Notes: a model not told the origin generated them from the letters alone. A stretch of DNA of 64,000 bases from Planctomycetales bacterium ZRK34 (GCA_014873095.1 CP050848.1:3531850-3595849); one strand, 5' to 3'. Positions 39,704-49,320 are shown, numbered from the stretch's first letter. A program made the numbers and translations.

Positions 39704-40639
39704 TCAGGCCGACAGCTTGGCGCGGCAGCGTTCGAGCAGCTTCTTGGTGGCGAGGATGCCTTGCTCGGCACTCATGCCGCCGCCTTCGAATTCGATGCCG
39801 ACGTAGCCGTGGTAACCGTGCTTGTTGACGACGATGTCCATCATCTTCATGTAGTCGGTATGCGTCTCGTTGCCCTCGGCGTCAAAGTCGTGGGTCTTGG
39901 CGCTGACCGCCTTGGCGTAGGGCATCATCTCGTCGACGCCTTTGTAACGGTCATACATTTCGTCTTTGGCGATGCGGAAGTTGCCGAAGTCCGGCAGGGT
40001 GCCGACACGGGGGTTGTCGACCATTTTCATCACGCCGGCCAGCCAGGCGCCGTTGCTGGACAGACCGCCGTGGTTTTCGACGATGACGTTGATGCCCTGC
40101 TTGTCGCCGTACTCGCAGAGCATGGCCAGCCCGTCGGCGGCGAGTTTCTGCTGCTCTTCATAGGAACCGCTGGAGCGGGCATTGACGCGAATGTGCTGAC
40201 ACCCGAGGAACTTGGCCGCGTCGACCCACGGGTGATGGTTTTCGACGGCCTGTTTGCGCTTGGCGGCGTCGGGTTCGCCGAGGTTGCCCAGGCGGTCGCA
40301 CATGATCAGGTTGGAGTAAACACCCTCGGAATCGCAACGCTTTTTCAACTCGGCCAGGTACTTTTTGTCTTTGGCCTTGTCCGCGAAGAACTGATTGACG
40401 TATTCGACCGCCTCGATGCCGAGTTTGCGGGTTTCAGCCGGGAAGTCGAGGTTGTCCATGTGGGGCTGCTTCTTCTTGAACAGCCGCTTGTTGAACGACC
40501 ACTGCGCCAGGGAGATTTTGAAAAGCTCCTTGTCGGCGGCGCTCGCCTTCATGGTGGCGCATCCGGCCAGGCCGAGCCCGGCGACCAGCAGGGATGATTG
40601 GCGCAGAAAATCACGGCGATTCAAAGGTTGACCGGTCAT
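39704..40639 (-). CDS. Sugar phosphate isomerase/epimerase-like TIM barrel lipoprotein
   Basis: Start ATG 40639 follows GGAG. The N-terminus has a twin-arginine motif ([10 protein letters not shown]) and a lipobox (GLGLAGC), so it is a Tat-exported lipoprotein. The body is an AP endonuclease 2/xylose isomerase-like TIM barrel: [47 protein letters not shown] and VGIEFEGGG mark successive strands, with metal ligands Glu, Asp, His and Glu expected in these loops. Planctomycetes have many such proteins for sugar handling; the exact substrate is unknown. Confidence 0.85.
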   Translation of the reverse strand: MTGQPLNRRDFLRQSSLLVAGLGLAGCATMKASAADKELFKISLAQWSFNKRLFKKKQPHMDNLDFPAETRKLGIEAVEYVNQFFADKAKDKKYLAELKKRCDSEGVYSNLIMCDRLGNLGEPDAAKRKQAVENHHPWVDAAKFLGCQHIRVNARSSGSYEEQQKLAADGLAMLCEYGDKQGINVIVENHGGLSSNGAWLAGVMKMVDNPRVGTLPDFGNFRIAKDEMYDRYKGVDEMMPYAKAVSAKTHDFDAEGNETHTDYMKMMDIVVNKHGYHGYVGIEFEGGGMSAEQGILATKKLLERCRAKLSA

Positions 40640-40797
40640 GGGGTTCTCCAGCAATGGGGGGATTCCAGGTAGGAAATGAGGTTCAAGGATGAAAAACAGT
40701 TTATCGACGCCGGTTAAGATCGACAACCGACCGGCTGTATGTTGTGTAGCCCGTCTGAGCCCGGGGCTCAGAAAGAAGCAAGTCGCGAGATCGTCGC

Positions 40798-41310
40798 ATG
40801 GCTGAAGAGCACTTCATGGCTGAGTTCACCCGACACCAGCGGACGCTGTACGGGTACATCCGCTCGCTTTGCCCGCGGCTGCAGGACGCCGATGAAGTGT
40901 TTTCGCAGACCTCGATGGCGCTGTGGCGAAAATCCAGCCAGTACGAGCCGGGGACGAATTTCGTGGCATGGGCCTGCCGGATGGCGGAATTCGAGGTGCT
41001 GAATTACCTGCGAACCCAGCGACGCGATCGGCTGGTGTTTGATGAACAACTGCTGACGACGCTGGCCCACGAGACGGCAGAGTATCTGGCCGGGAATGAT
41101 CGGCGTGCTGCGGCGCTGCGCGACTGCCTGGACCAGTTGCCCGAAAACCATCGCCGCATGATCGTCACCCGTTACGAATCGCAGGACCCGGTGGGGCGGA
41201 TTGCCGAGTCGTTCGGCCGCAGCGCCGCGTCGTTCTCCGTCACACTGCACAAGATCCGCAAGCAACTGTTGGCCTGCATCCGAGGTCGGGCCAACGGGGA
41301 GACTTCATGA
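40798..41310 (+). CDS. ECF-type RNA polymerase sigma factor
   Basis: The 170-residue protein has sigma region 2 ([20 protein letters not shown], then [19 protein letters not shown]) and region 4 ([19 protein letters not shown], then [20 protein letters not shown]). This is the short planctomycete/Lentisphaera ECF group often paired with FecR-domain proteins. It overlaps the FecR gene by 4 bases, so the pair is co-translated. It probably drives its own cluster and remote genes in response to an envelope signal. Confidence 0.9.
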   Translation: MAEEHFMAEFTRHQRTLYGYIRSLCPRLQDADEVFSQTSMALWRKSSQYEPGTNFVAWACRMAEFEVLNYLRTQRRDRLVFDEQLLTTLAHETAEYLAGNDRRAAALRDCLDQLPENHRRMIVTRYESQDPVGRIAESFGRSAASFSVTLHKIRKQLLACIRGRANGETS

Positions 41311-42743
41311 GCCAGTCGCCGCGCCAATTCGATGCGCTGCTTGCGGCGATGATCGATCAGACGATCACACCCGCCGAGCGTGACGCCTTGATGCAGATGC
41401 TGCGCGATGATGCCGAACTTCGCCGCCAGTACATCGAACACCTGCTGCTCGATGCCGACATGCACTGGGATCACGCACGGGTTCAAACGGCGCCGGCAAT
41501 GCAAACCCCACCGCCGATCAGCGGGCCCGGCGCCTGGTACTCTGCATTGCGTGATCCGAAATTCGCGCTTCTCCTGGCCACCGCCGCCCTGATCGCGCTG
41601 GCCGCCACCGTCTGGTTCCTGCTGCCGGCTCCAACACCAACGCGCCGCCCGGATGTTCCAGCGGTCGCTCAAAGCATTGCGATGTTGACCGGCGCGGAGG
41701 ATGCGGTGTTTGCAGGCGATCAGGAGCCTGTTCAACCCGGCAGCGAACTGAGCCGCGGCGTGATGAAACTGACCGCCGGTTCTGCGCAGGTGATGTTCAA
41801 CTCCGGCGCGGTGGTCGATCTGACCGGCCCGTGTGCATTTGAGATGACGGATTCCAACAGCGGACGGCTGCTGTCGGGGCAGCTTGAAGCTTACGTGCCG
41901 CCGCAGGCGAAGCACTTCGTCGTCGAAACCGTTGACGGGCTGCGTGTGACCGATCTGGGCACGCGCTTCACCGTGTATGCAGGAGAAGACCTGGATCGCG
42001 TGAGTGTGCTCGAGGGCGTGGTGGTGGCTGAATTCGGCGCCCAGCGCGCCATGTTGACAGCTCCGATGACCGCCTGCGTCATGGCGGGGCGACTGCTCGT
42101 CACCGACACGCGCTCCGTGCGAATCGATCTGGGACGGCGCGGCCAGGAAACCGGCATCGTGGCCGGGCAGACGTGGAACAACTTCTCGCCCAATACCGGA
42201 TCGGCCGCCGGGATCGTCGAAGCCCGCGATGCTGAGCCGGACCTGCCCGCCCTGCGGTATATCGATGGCGCCGCTTCGGGGATCGACTTCGATCTGTCCG
42301 ACACGCCCGGCTCCGCCGCGGCGCGGCTGAATCAGGGCGTCGGCAGCGCCGATTGGCCGGAGGATTTCAGCCTGTCGTTCGGCTATCCCGTCTCGGCCAC
42401 GCGCGACATGTTCTACATGCGACAGCCGATCACATTCACCTTCTCCAATCTGCGCACCGACGGCACGCTCTACGATCTGACCATCTTCGGCGCGATCCAG
42501 ATTGATCGCCCGAACACCGTGATCCAGGTCAACGGCGTTGAAAAACACTACGACCCGAACACTCCCGGACAGGTCGTCTTCACGAATCTTCGTCCGGATG
42601 CCGAAGGCCGCCTGCGCCTGACCGCCCGCCGGGAAGGCGATGAGGGCTACGGCCACATCAGTGTGATCACGCTGACCGAACTCGTCCCTGAACACGCAGT
42701 CGCGGACATCGCGCCTGTTCCACGACAACCTGAAGGAGACTGA
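41307..42743 (+). CDS. FecR-domain anti-sigma protein fused to a PEP-CTERM-type cargo domain
   Basis: The 478-residue protein has a cytoplasmic helical part (1-60), one membrane helix at about 86-108 (FALLLATAALIALAATVWFL), a FecR domain at about 130-250 (VETVDGLRVTDLGTRFTVYA) and a C-terminal domain at about 270-465. That last domain (WNNFSPNTG, FGYPVSATRDMFYM, YGHISVITL) closely matches the mature part of the next gene's protein. It presumably holds the sigma factor inactive and senses something in the periplasm through the copied domain. Confidence 0.85.
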   Translation: MSQSPRQFDALLAAMIDQTITPAERDALMQMLRDDAELRRQYIEHLLLDADMHWDHARVQTAPAMQTPPPISGPGAWYSALRDPKFALLLATAALIALAATVWFLLPAPTPTRRPDVPAVAQSIAMLTGAEDAVFAGDQEPVQPGSELSRGVMKLTAGSAQVMFNSGAVVDLTGPCAFEMTDSNSGRLLSGQLEAYVPPQAKHFVVETVDGLRVTDLGTRFTVYAGEDLDRVSVLEGVVVAEFGAQRAMLTAPMTACVMAGRLLVTDTRSVRIDLGRRGQETGIVAGQTWNNFSPNTGSAAGIVEARDAEPDLPALRYIDGAASGIDFDLSDTPGSAAARLNQGVGSADWPEDFSLSFGYPVSATRDMFYMRQPITFTFSNLRTDGTLYDLTIFGAIQIDRPNTVIQVNGVEKHYDPNTPGQVVFTNLRPDAEGRLRLTARREGDEGYGHISVITLTELVPEHAVADIAPVPRQPEGD

Positions 42744-42746
42744 ACC

Positions 42747-43478
42747 ATGCCTGCCATCCAATCCCGTCTCGCACTTGTGTTTTTCCTGCTGCTGGGTCTT
42801 TGTGCGACTGTCCAGGCGAAGACCATCTTCATCGATCTCGGTAAGAACACGCAGACGACCGGCGTCGTCAACGGCGACACGTGGAACAACTTCGCGCCCA
42901 ACAACGGCACCGGTGGCGGCACCGTCGATCCGGCTGATGCCACGCCCGATGTGCCCAACCTGCTGTTTTCCGACGGGGTCAACTCCGGCATCGACTTCGA
43001 TCTGACCGGCACGCTCTCGTCCAACAACCAGGGCATCGGCGGCGCCGACTGGACGCAGGACTTCTCCGGCTCGTTCGGTTATCCCGTCTCGGCGACGCGC
43101 GACATGTTCTTCGTCCATCGCACCGAAACCAATACCTTCACCTTCTCCGATCTGCTCACCGACGGCACGCGCTACACGCTGACCGTCTTCGGGGCGTTCA
43201 ACCCCGCCACCGCTGATCGCCCGCTGACGATCATCAACGCCGGCGGCGCCGACAAAAGCTACGACCCCAACAGCCCCGGTGAGGTGACGTTCGCCAATCT
43301 GCTGCCCGACGTTTTGGGCGTGATCACCTTCACGGCGCGCACGGCCGGCAGCACCAGCTCCGACTACGGTCACATCAGCGTGATCACGCTCGCCGAGGCT
43401 TCCGCCGCGGTGCCCGAGCCTGCGACGCTGTCGCTGTTCGCCGTCGGCGCGTTGGCGCTGGTGCGTCGGCGTCGTTAA
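42747..43478 (+). CDS. PEP-CTERM exported protein
   Basis: The 243-residue protein has a signal peptide (RLALVFFLLLGLCATVQAK) and a C-terminal sorting signal starting VPEPATLSL, with a short helix and final Arg run, recognised by exosortase. The middle 190 residues are a beta-rich domain (WNNFAPNNG, FGYPVSATRDMFFV, YGHISVITL) shared with the FecR protein upstream. It lies 3 bases after that gene. PEP-CTERM proteins are sorted to the cell surface or matrix, usually with exopolysaccharide. Confidence 0.9.
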   Translation: MPAIQSRLALVFFLLLGLCATVQAKTIFIDLGKNTQTTGVVNGDTWNNFAPNNGTGGGTVDPADATPDVPNLLFSDGVNSGIDFDLTGTLSSNNQGIGGADWTQDFSGSFGYPVSATRDMFFVHRTETNTFTFSDLLTDGTRYTLTVFGAFNPATADRPLTIINAGGADKSYDPNSPGEVTFANLLPDVLGVITFTARTAGSTSSDYGHISVITLAEASAAVPEPATLSLFAVGALALVRRRR

Positions 43479-43517
43479 CCCCTGTCCACCCGCTGGTCGG
43501 GCCATCGAGGTGCGCTT

Positions 43518-44312
43518 ATGCGACGGCATGGTTTCACACTCATCGAACTGCTCGTCGTCGTTGCCATCATCGCTTTGTTGATCGCCATCCTGATGCCCGC
43601 CTTGAGCGAGGCTCGGCGAACGGCGCGCGTGGTGATCTGCGGCACCAATCTGCACCAGCTCGGCCTGGCGCTGGCGATCTACGAAAACGAGTACCATCGC
43701 CTGCCCATTCACGTTCGCGAGCGCGACACCAACAACAACGACCACCAGCCCCACAAAATCAAGAGCGGCGAGTTTGACGCGCGCAAGCAGTACAAGCCGT
43801 ACCTGTCGATCAACATGATGCTTTGCCCGCTGCTGGATAATGAGGGGTGGGACCCCGGCGAGATCGAGAAGGCCGCCACCAACTCGATCTACATCCAGTA
43901 CTACCTCGCGGCCGGCTATTGGGGCGACGTGGTCGACGATCGTTTTGTTGATCCGGACAAGCCGTGGATCAGTCTCGGCGATCAGTACACGCACAACGGC
44001 AGCCCGCTGAACGTGCTGGCGGCGGACATCATGCGATATGTCGTCGGCGGGCCCAGTCAGGGCACCAATCAGATCAACCACGGCGCCGACCGGGACGACT
44101 TTTACACCTATCGACGACACGATGCGGCCATCCAGTCCGTGCAGGCGTGGAGCTACGCCCCGCAGGATGTGCGCAGCCGGTACTCGTTAAACACGCTTTT
44201 TTCCGACGGCCATGTCAACACCACGGCCACGGATCCGGCCGGCAACGACCGCGTCGCCATGCCCGACACCACCGGCGGCGTCTTCCCCCGCTGGCAGGTC
44301 AACCGTCCGTAG
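43518..44312 (+). CDS. Prepilin-like protein, planctomycete type
   Basis: The 264-residue protein starts [20 protein letters not shown], a class III prepilin signal and helix, followed by [20 protein letters not shown], typical of the large planctomycete/Lentisphaera family of type II secretion-like pseudopilins with a C-terminal H-X9-DG-like end ([13 protein letters not shown]). These are often linked to sigma/FecR/PEP-CTERM clusters and polysaccharide use. It is the last gene of this cluster, before a terminator. Confidence 0.9.
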   Translation: MRRHGFTLIELLVVVAIIALLIAILMPALSEARRTARVVICGTNLHQLGLALAIYENEYHRLPIHVRERDTNNNDHQPHKIKSGEFDARKQYKPYLSINMMLCPLLDNEGWDPGEIEKAATNSIYIQYYLAAGYWGDVVDDRFVDPDKPWISLGDQYTHNGSPLNVLAADIMRYVVGGPSQGTNQINHGADRDDFYTYRRHDAAIQSVQAWSYAPQDVRSRYSLNTLFSDGHVNTTATDPAGNDRVAMPDTTGGVFPRWQVNRP

Positions 44313-44333
44313 CGGTTTTCACCGCCATGACAA

Positions 44334-44367
44334 AAGCCCGCGCCAAGGCCGCACGGGCTTGTTGTTT
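44334..44367 (+). terminator. Terminator of the sigma/FecR cluster
   Basis: Stem AAGCCCG (44334-44340) with CGGGCTT (44354-44360), then GTTGTTT. Confidence 0.65.
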
Positions 44368-44412
44368 GGATCACGCAGGAATGTCTTCAGCGACAGGGCG
44401 GCAAGTCAGGGT

Positions 44413-44484
44413 GGCACTGGCGGCTTGTCCGCCAGTGCGTGTGCCAGTGCATCACAGAACACTGGCGGGCAAGCCGCCAGTGCC
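44413..44484. repeat. Intergenic inverted repeat
   Basis: Two 25-base arms (44413-44437 and 44460-44484) are inverted copies with one difference. Each arm is itself a near-palindrome of CACTGGCGG and CCGCCAGTG. The same GGC-rich word is a well known dispersed intergenic repeat in planctomycete genomes. Confidence 0.75.
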
Positions 44485-44495
44485 ATCGGTCGTGT

Positions 44496-45611
44496 TTACT
44501 GGGCGCCGCTGAAGTGCCAGGTTCCGCCGGCGTATGTGAAGGTTGCGATGTTTTCACCACGGGGCGTCAGCGCGATGAGCGCGCTGAGCGGGTCGTCGCC
44601 TTTGGCGTCCATCTGCGGGATGTAGACGCATTGATACTTGTTGGCCGACAGCCGCCGGCAACTGATCTTCTTGACGCCGGTCAGGGTGAACATGTTGCGT
44701 CCGGCGCGGGCGGCGGGGTGGTTGCGCATCGCCAGCAGCATCTCGGCCTCGGTCGGCTCGCGGTCCAGCGCGGCGGCTGGTTGTGTTCCGCCGAGCGGGG
44801 ACTTGGAGAAGGGTTGCAGATAGGCCATCAGGGCTTTGTGATCCTGTTCGGCGCCCGTGATGTTCAGCAGGATGCCGTTGGTGCGGACCACCTGGCTCAG
44901 CGACAACAGGCGCGACACTTCGAGATACCAGAGCTTGCGGCCGTTGGGCTGGAAGCTGGAGGTGTATTGAACTTTGCTGGCATGCCGCGAGCTGTTGGCA
45001 AAATCGCGGATCGCCTTGAACAGCGCCGGGTTGTCCGGCAGATCGGTCAGCTTCTGACTCAGGAGCAGTGAGCCGTACATGTACGTGGCGGTCCATGGCG
45101 CCTGCTGATTGGACAGGTAGTAGGTCACACTGTTCGGCTTGGCCGTGTCGATCCGTCCGCCGAGCGTCGAGACCGCCGCCTTGACCCGGGATAAGACATC
45201 CTCGCTGGCCATGGACACGCCGGGTATGGTCAGGGGGGAATTGCCGGCGCCAAGGCGCCCGGGCTGGTTTTGTGTCGTGGACGGAACCTTCCCGGGGGCC
45301 TCCCCGTAAGCCTCCGCCACCACCGCCCCCAGCCTGTCGACAGCCTGTTTCTGCTGTTGTTTGAGGCGTTTATCCTGTTGGCGGAGTTGCTCCAGCCGTT
45401 GATCACTTTTCTCGGCCAACGCATCGAGCCGCGCCTTAAGCTCGGCGATCTTGCGGGCCTCGGCGTCTTCGCTGGGCGTGCGCGATGTGTCAGGCGCATC
45501 GGACCCATCGCAGGCGGCGATCGTCATCAGCAGTCCAAGCAGGAGGCAGCGCGCCGCGCGCAGGCTGCATGTTTTTACGAAACCCGCGGCAGCGGGAGAT
45601 GGCGTCATCAT
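44496..45611 (-). CDS. Coiled-coil lipoprotein, unknown
   Basis: The 371-residue protein has a signal peptide with lipobox (LLGLLMTIAACDGSD). Residues 45-95 are a coiled coil (IAELKARLDALAEKSDQRLE, then QQDKRLKQQQKQAVDRLG). The C-terminal 230 residues have a fold I do not recognise, with KLWYLEVSRLLSLSQVV and FTLTGVKKISCRRLSA. The frame stays open upstream past 45611, but only this ATG pair opens a lipoprotein signal. It stands alone on the - strand. Confidence 0.75.
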   Translation of the reverse strand: MMTPSPAAAGFVKTCSLRAARCLLLGLLMTIAACDGSDAPDTSRTPSEDAEARKIAELKARLDALAEKSDQRLEQLRQQDKRLKQQQKQAVDRLGAVVAEAYGEAPGKVPSTTQNQPGRLGAGNSPLTIPGVSMASEDVLSRVKAAVSTLGGRIDTAKPNSVTYYLSNQQAPWTATYMYGSLLLSQKLTDLPDNPALFKAIRDFANSSRHASKVQYTSSFQPNGRKLWYLEVSRLLSLSQVVRTNGILLNITGAEQDHKALMAYLQPFSKSPLGGTQPAAALDREPTEAEMLLAMRNHPAARAGRNMFTLTGVKKISCRRLSANKYQCVYIPQMDAKGDDPLSALIALTPRGENIATFTYAGGTWHFSGAQ

Positions 45612-45980
45612 GGTGGCGATCCGGAGTGGTGCAGACAGAACACGGTCCAAGACGCCCGGAGACTGCCTCCGCGCAACCCCTAGAACCGAATAGGAAAGTA
45701 TTGCCCCCGGCTTTGCTGCGGTCAAGAACAAAACGGATGGTCGAGTTTGAGTCGGAAATGAAACAGCCCACGCTGGGACAGCGTGGGCTTCGGGGGGGAG
45801 CTGAGGCGGACGCGATGCAAATCGACCCCAAACGGCGATTTCGCACAAACCTGTCGCGGGGCGACATGAAAAATGAGCCCCTGGCAGCTCAATAACGATG
45901 ACTTCACACAAACCTGTCGTTCGAAGTGATCGCGAAGACAGGCTGGTGCGCGCCAAACGGACGCAAAACGGTGATTGAGG
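45612..45980. other. Intergenic left flank of the insertion sequence
   Basis: It holds a 10-bp perfect hairpin GCCCACGCTG/CAGCGTGGGC at 45766-45788, almost identical to the terminator at 47199-47221, and two copies of CACAAACCTGTCG about 60 bases apart (near 45845 and 45905). No gene is supported. The last nine bases are the left target duplication. Confidence 0.55.
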
Positions 45981-47003
45981 TGCCCTGTAGAAAAGCTCTG
46001 ATGTTCGGCGCGTGTTCGGTTGCGCGGTTGGGTCCAAGGCGTTAGATGATGAACGATGAGCCTGACATCCAAGTCGCCACGGAGGGTGACGGCGATGGCC
46101 CTGGGGGTCGGCCGGCGGGTGCTGCCGCGCTACGGTCACCGGTTCTCGCGTCACGACTTCACGCTGCCGCAGTTGTTCGCCGTCCTCGTACTGCGGCAGT
46201 TCACACGCAACGACTATCGCGGCATCGTCGCCATGCTCATCGACTGGCCGACGCTGTGCAGCGACATGCAGCTTGCGAAGGTGCCGCACTTCACCACGCT
46301 GCAGAAGGCCGAGCGACGGCTTCTGCGCGACGCGCTGATCCGCCGCATGCTCGCGCAGACCGTGGCGCTGTTGCATCGTCATCCGGACACATCGCTGGAG
46401 ACTTCGCCGCTGATCGCCGAAGCGATCGACACTGCCGCTGCCGACTCGACGGGCTTCGAACTCGACGGCGCCAGCCGATACTTTGTGCGAAGAAAAGCGC
46501 GATCGCCGGGTTTGTATCAAACCACGACCTATCGCCGATTCGCCAAACTCGGCGTCGTGGCCGATTGCGACAACCACCTGATCCTCGGCACCCACGCCAC
46601 GATGGGCCCGCGCCCCGATGTCGATCAACTGCTGCCGCTGATGGGCGGCATGTGCGTCAACGCCGTGCCGCAACGGCTGATCGCCGACGCCGGCTACGAC
46701 TCCGAACCCAACCACATCCTGCTGCGCGAATACCTGAACATCACCTCGCTGATCCCCGCCACCGCCGGTCGTCCGACGCTCAAACTGCCGACCGGCAAAT
46801 GGCGTTACCTCATGGCCACCGCCTTCGACGACGAGACCTACGGCCAGCGCTGGCAGGTCGAGACCGTGATGTTCATGCTCAAGCGCCACTTTGGCTCCGC
46901 CCTGACATCACGAAAGTATCAAACCCGCCGCCGCGAAATGAACCTCCGCGCCGTCACCCACAACCTGATGATCCTCAGATTTGCAGAGCTTTTCTACAGG
47001 GCA
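45981..47003 (+). mobile_element. Complete IS4-like insertion sequence, 1023 bp
   Basis: Perfect 20-bp terminal inverted repeats TGCCCTGTAGAAAAGCTCTG at 45981-46000 and 46984-47003. A 9-bp direct repeat TGATTGAGG flanks it (45972-45980 and 47004-47012). It carries one transposase gene and is inserted between two hairpins of the same sequence. Confidence 0.95.
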
Positions 47004-47006
47004 TGA
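46056..47006 (+). CDS. DDE transposase, IS4-like
   Basis: The 316-residue transposase has the DDE triad: Asp in AAADSTGFELDG, Asp in RLIADAGYDSEP and Glu in YGQRWQVETVMFMLK. The last string fits the YREK signature of IS4-type transposases (Y-x2-R-x3-E-x6-K). Length and single frame are typical. The stop codon TGA at 47004-47006 is not part of the element: it is supplied by the first three bases of the target duplication. The copy looks intact and possibly active. Confidence 0.9.
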   Translation: MSLTSKSPRRVTAMALGVGRRVLPRYGHRFSRHDFTLPQLFAVLVLRQFTRNDYRGIVAMLIDWPTLCSDMQLAKVPHFTTLQKAERRLLRDALIRRMLAQTVALLHRHPDTSLETSPLIAEAIDTAAADSTGFELDGASRYFVRRKARSPGLYQTTTYRRFAKLGVVADCDNHLILGTHATMGPRPDVDQLLPLMGGMCVNAVPQRLIADAGYDSEPNHILLREYLNITSLIPATAGRPTLKLPTGKWRYLMATAFDDETYGQRWQVETVMFMLKRHFGSALTSRKYQTRRREMNLRAVTHNLMILRFAELFYRA

Positions 47007-47193
47007 TTGAGGCGGTTTTTTTACCGCGCTGGTGCGCACGCCGGGGCAAAAACGACGCGACGGTGCGCGCCCCGAACAAGCGGCCTCCGTTTTCGGTGTG
47101 ATATCGAAGGCGGTAGGCGGCAAATGACAACTTTTTGAAACACGGATTTTTGCCGCGCCGGTGCGCCACCGATTCAGCGTGTTGTTGCAAATG

Positions 47194-47221
47194 AAAAAGC
47201 CCACGCTGTGACAGCGTGGGC
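47194..47221 (-). terminator. Terminator of the OmpA-like gene
   Basis: A 10-bp stem GCCCACGCTG/CAGCGTGGGC with a 3-base loop is followed on the - strand by five T, 26 bases after the stop codon. Confidence 0.85.
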
Positions 47222-47246
47222 TTCGGGGGGTGATGCGGTGGGTGGT

Positions 47247-48077
47247 TTACTTCAGCGGGATGTCGGCCTTGGGGGCGGGAGCGGGAGCGGAGCCCGAGCT
47301 GCCGAGGTACTGTTCGTTGACCGGGGTCATGCCGACGAGATAGATTTCGACGCGGCGGTTGGCCTCGGCGCCGGACTTGGCGTTCGGGGCGATCGGGCGA
47401 TACATGCCGTAGCCGCCGACGGCGGTGCGGACCGGGCTGACGCCGGCCTTCTCGATGGCGTCACGCACGGAGATCGCTCGGTGCACCGACAGGTACCAGT
47501 TGTTCGGATGCTTGGCCTTGGTCGCGGGGCGGGAGACGGGAACCGAGTCGGTGTGGCCGACGATGCGGATCTCGTACTTCTGCGTGGAAGGATTGTTCAG
47601 CAGGGTCGCCAGACGGGCGAGGCTGTTCTGGGCGCTGGCGGTCAGGTCGGCCGAGCCCAGACCGAAGGTCAGGTCGCTGCGGAACTTGACCATGCCGCGG
47701 GCGGCGTCGTATTCGACGAGGTCGCTGTTGGCGGCGGCGAAGTCACGCAGGGCCTTGTCGGTCTCGGGGTCGAGCATCATGACGGTGGTGCTCTTGGCGC
47801 CGAGGCTTTCGAGGGCGGCCTGCGCCTTGGCCAGCTGATCCATCAACTGCTGACGCTCGGCTTCGAGTTCGGCGATGCGCTGCTTGTCGCCGCGGGGGCC
47901 GGCTTCCAGCAGCTTGATCTGCTGGGTCAGCTCATCGATGCGGGCCTGAAGCTCGGTATTTTGCTCGAGCACCTTGCGGTAGGCCTGATCAAGCTGATCA
48001 TATTTGCTCTGGGCGACGCAGCCGGTGGTCATGGCAATCAGGACGGTCAGCAACGCGGCGTATAGACAGGTCTTCAT
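47247..48077 (-). CDS. OmpA/MotB-type peptidoglycan-binding lipoprotein
   Basis: Start ATG 48077 opens a lipoprotein signal (LLTVLIAMTTGCVAQSKY). Residues 28-85 are a coiled coil (YRKVLEQNTELQARIDELTQ). Residues 120-250 are an OmpA C-terminal domain with IVGHTDSVPV and EANRRVEIYLVG, which binds peptidoglycan diaminopimelate through Asp and Arg. It probably tethers the outer membrane to the cell wall. It is divergent from the amidohydrolase gene. Confidence 0.9.
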   Translation of the reverse strand: MKTCLYAALLTVLIAMTTGCVAQSKYDQLDQAYRKVLEQNTELQARIDELTQQIKLLEAGPRGDKQRIAELEAERQQLMDQLAKAQAALESLGAKSTTVMMLDPETDKALRDFAAANSDLVEYDAARGMVKFRSDLTFGLGSADLTASAQNSLARLATLLNNPSTQKYEIRIVGHTDSVPVSRPATKAKHPNNWYLSVHRAISVRDAIEKAGVSPVRTAVGGYGMYRPIAPNAKSGAEANRRVEIYLVGMTPVNEQYLGSSGSAPAPAPKADIPLK

Positions 48078-48125
48078 CGTGGAGTATCCTTGAAGCGGAT
48101 TTCTGGAAACTTTGATCAACCAACA

Positions 48126-49319
48126 ATGTATCGCACCCCCCGTATAAATCAACCTGACAGCACCGGGCAGTGCCGGGTATATATCGGCGGTGCGGTGCGT
48201 GACGCTGCAACAGTCAACGCGTCGCCGGGGGCGGTGGCGCTGGATGCGTCCGGTATCGTGATCGCCGCGGGGCCGGTCGATGCGGTGCTTCGCAAGACGG
48301 GTTCCGATATTGTCCGCATCGAGGCGACGGATCGGCTGCTTTTGCCCGGACTGGTCAACGCCCATGCTCACCTGGACCTGACACATATCGGACACCAACC
48401 CTACGGCGGCGACTTCGTGCAGTGGGTCCGCATGGTGATGGGCGGACGCACCAGCGACCCGCAGCAGATTCACGAAGCAGTCGCCTCGGGGGCTGAGCAA
48501 AGCGCCGCCGCCGGGGTGTTCACAGTCGGCGATGTCGGGTCACGCTCGCTGGGCGGGCTGCCCGTGCGCGGTGTCGGGTTTGTCGAAGTGATCGGTCATC
48601 ACGACACGGTGGTCAGCATCGACGGCGCGACCGGTGTTCAGCCCCACGCCCCGTACTCGACGGGCCCCGGCGTGTACCGACAGGCGGCGGCGAGCGGTCT
48701 GCCGGTCAGCACCCACCTGGCGGAAACACCGGCCGAACTCGAATTCGTCGCGCGCGGCACGGGCCCGTTCCGTGAACTGCTCGAACGCCTGGGCAAGTGG
48801 AACGACACCATTGCGGCGCACTACGGCCGCGGACTTCACCCGGTTGACTGGTTGGATCACGTGGCCGGCGATGCGCCGTGGTTGTGTGCGCATTGCAACT
48901 ATGTTGATGACGCGCAGATCGACACGATCGCAAAGCGCGGCTGGTCGGTGGCGTACTGCCCGCGAGCCTCGGACTACTTCGAGCATGAAGGTCACCGCTA
49001 CCGCAACATGCTCGCGGCGGGTGTGAACGTGTGCCTCGGCACCGACTCGATCATCTGCCACGGCACGCTGAGCATTCTCGATGAAATGCGGCACCTTTAT
49101 CAGCGTGATAAAACCGATCCGCAGACACTGTTGAAGATGGCGACGATCAACGGGATGCGTGGGTTGCAGTTTGACGGGCGCGAGGCGACTTTCGCGCCGG
49201 GCGCGCGGTCGGGTGTGATCGCGGTGGCCTATGATCCGTCGACTAAAATCGACCCGCTGCGTCAGATACTCTCCGCGAAGCAGACACCGGTGATCGAACC
49301 GCTTGAAGGAGTGACATGA
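48126..49319 (+). CDS. Amidohydrolase, aminofutalosine deaminase-like
   Basis: The 397-residue protein has the metal-dependent amidohydrolase motifs: His80-Ala-His82 in NAHAHLDLTH, His in STHLAETPAE, His in LCAHCNYVDD and Asp in CLGTDSIICH. The group includes TrzN/SsnA-type deaminases. Planctomycetes use such an enzyme in the futalosine route to menaquinone (6-amino-6-deoxyfutalosine deaminase), so that is a likely role, but no other menaquinone gene is nearby. It ends one base before the dehydrogenase gene. Confidence 0.8.
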   Translation: MYRTPRINQPDSTGQCRVYIGGAVRDAATVNASPGAVALDASGIVIAAGPVDAVLRKTGSDIVRIEATDRLLLPGLVNAHAHLDLTHIGHQPYGGDFVQWVRMVMGGRTSDPQQIHEAVASGAEQSAAAGVFTVGDVGSRSLGGLPVRGVGFVEVIGHHDTVVSIDGATGVQPHAPYSTGPGVYRQAAASGLPVSTHLAETPAELEFVARGTGPFRELLERLGKWNDTIAAHYGRGLHPVDWLDHVAGDAPWLCAHCNYVDDAQIDTIAKRGWSVAYCPRASDYFEHEGHRYRNMLAAGVNVCLGTDSIICHGTLSILDEMRHLYQRDKTDPQTLLKMATINGMRGLQFDGREATFAPGARSGVIAVAYDPSTKIDPLRQILSAKQTPVIEPLEGVT

Positions 49320-49320
49320 C

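Noticed and set aside
41172..44120. 982-codon - strand frame
   Set aside because: It spans sigma factor, FecR and PEP-CTERM genes that have clear family motifs on the + strand.
45722..46072. 116-codon - strand frame with repeated RQVC(V/A)KS
   Set aside because: The repetition comes from the direct DNA repeat CACAAACCTGTCG; there is no start signal, and the frame crosses the IS boundary.
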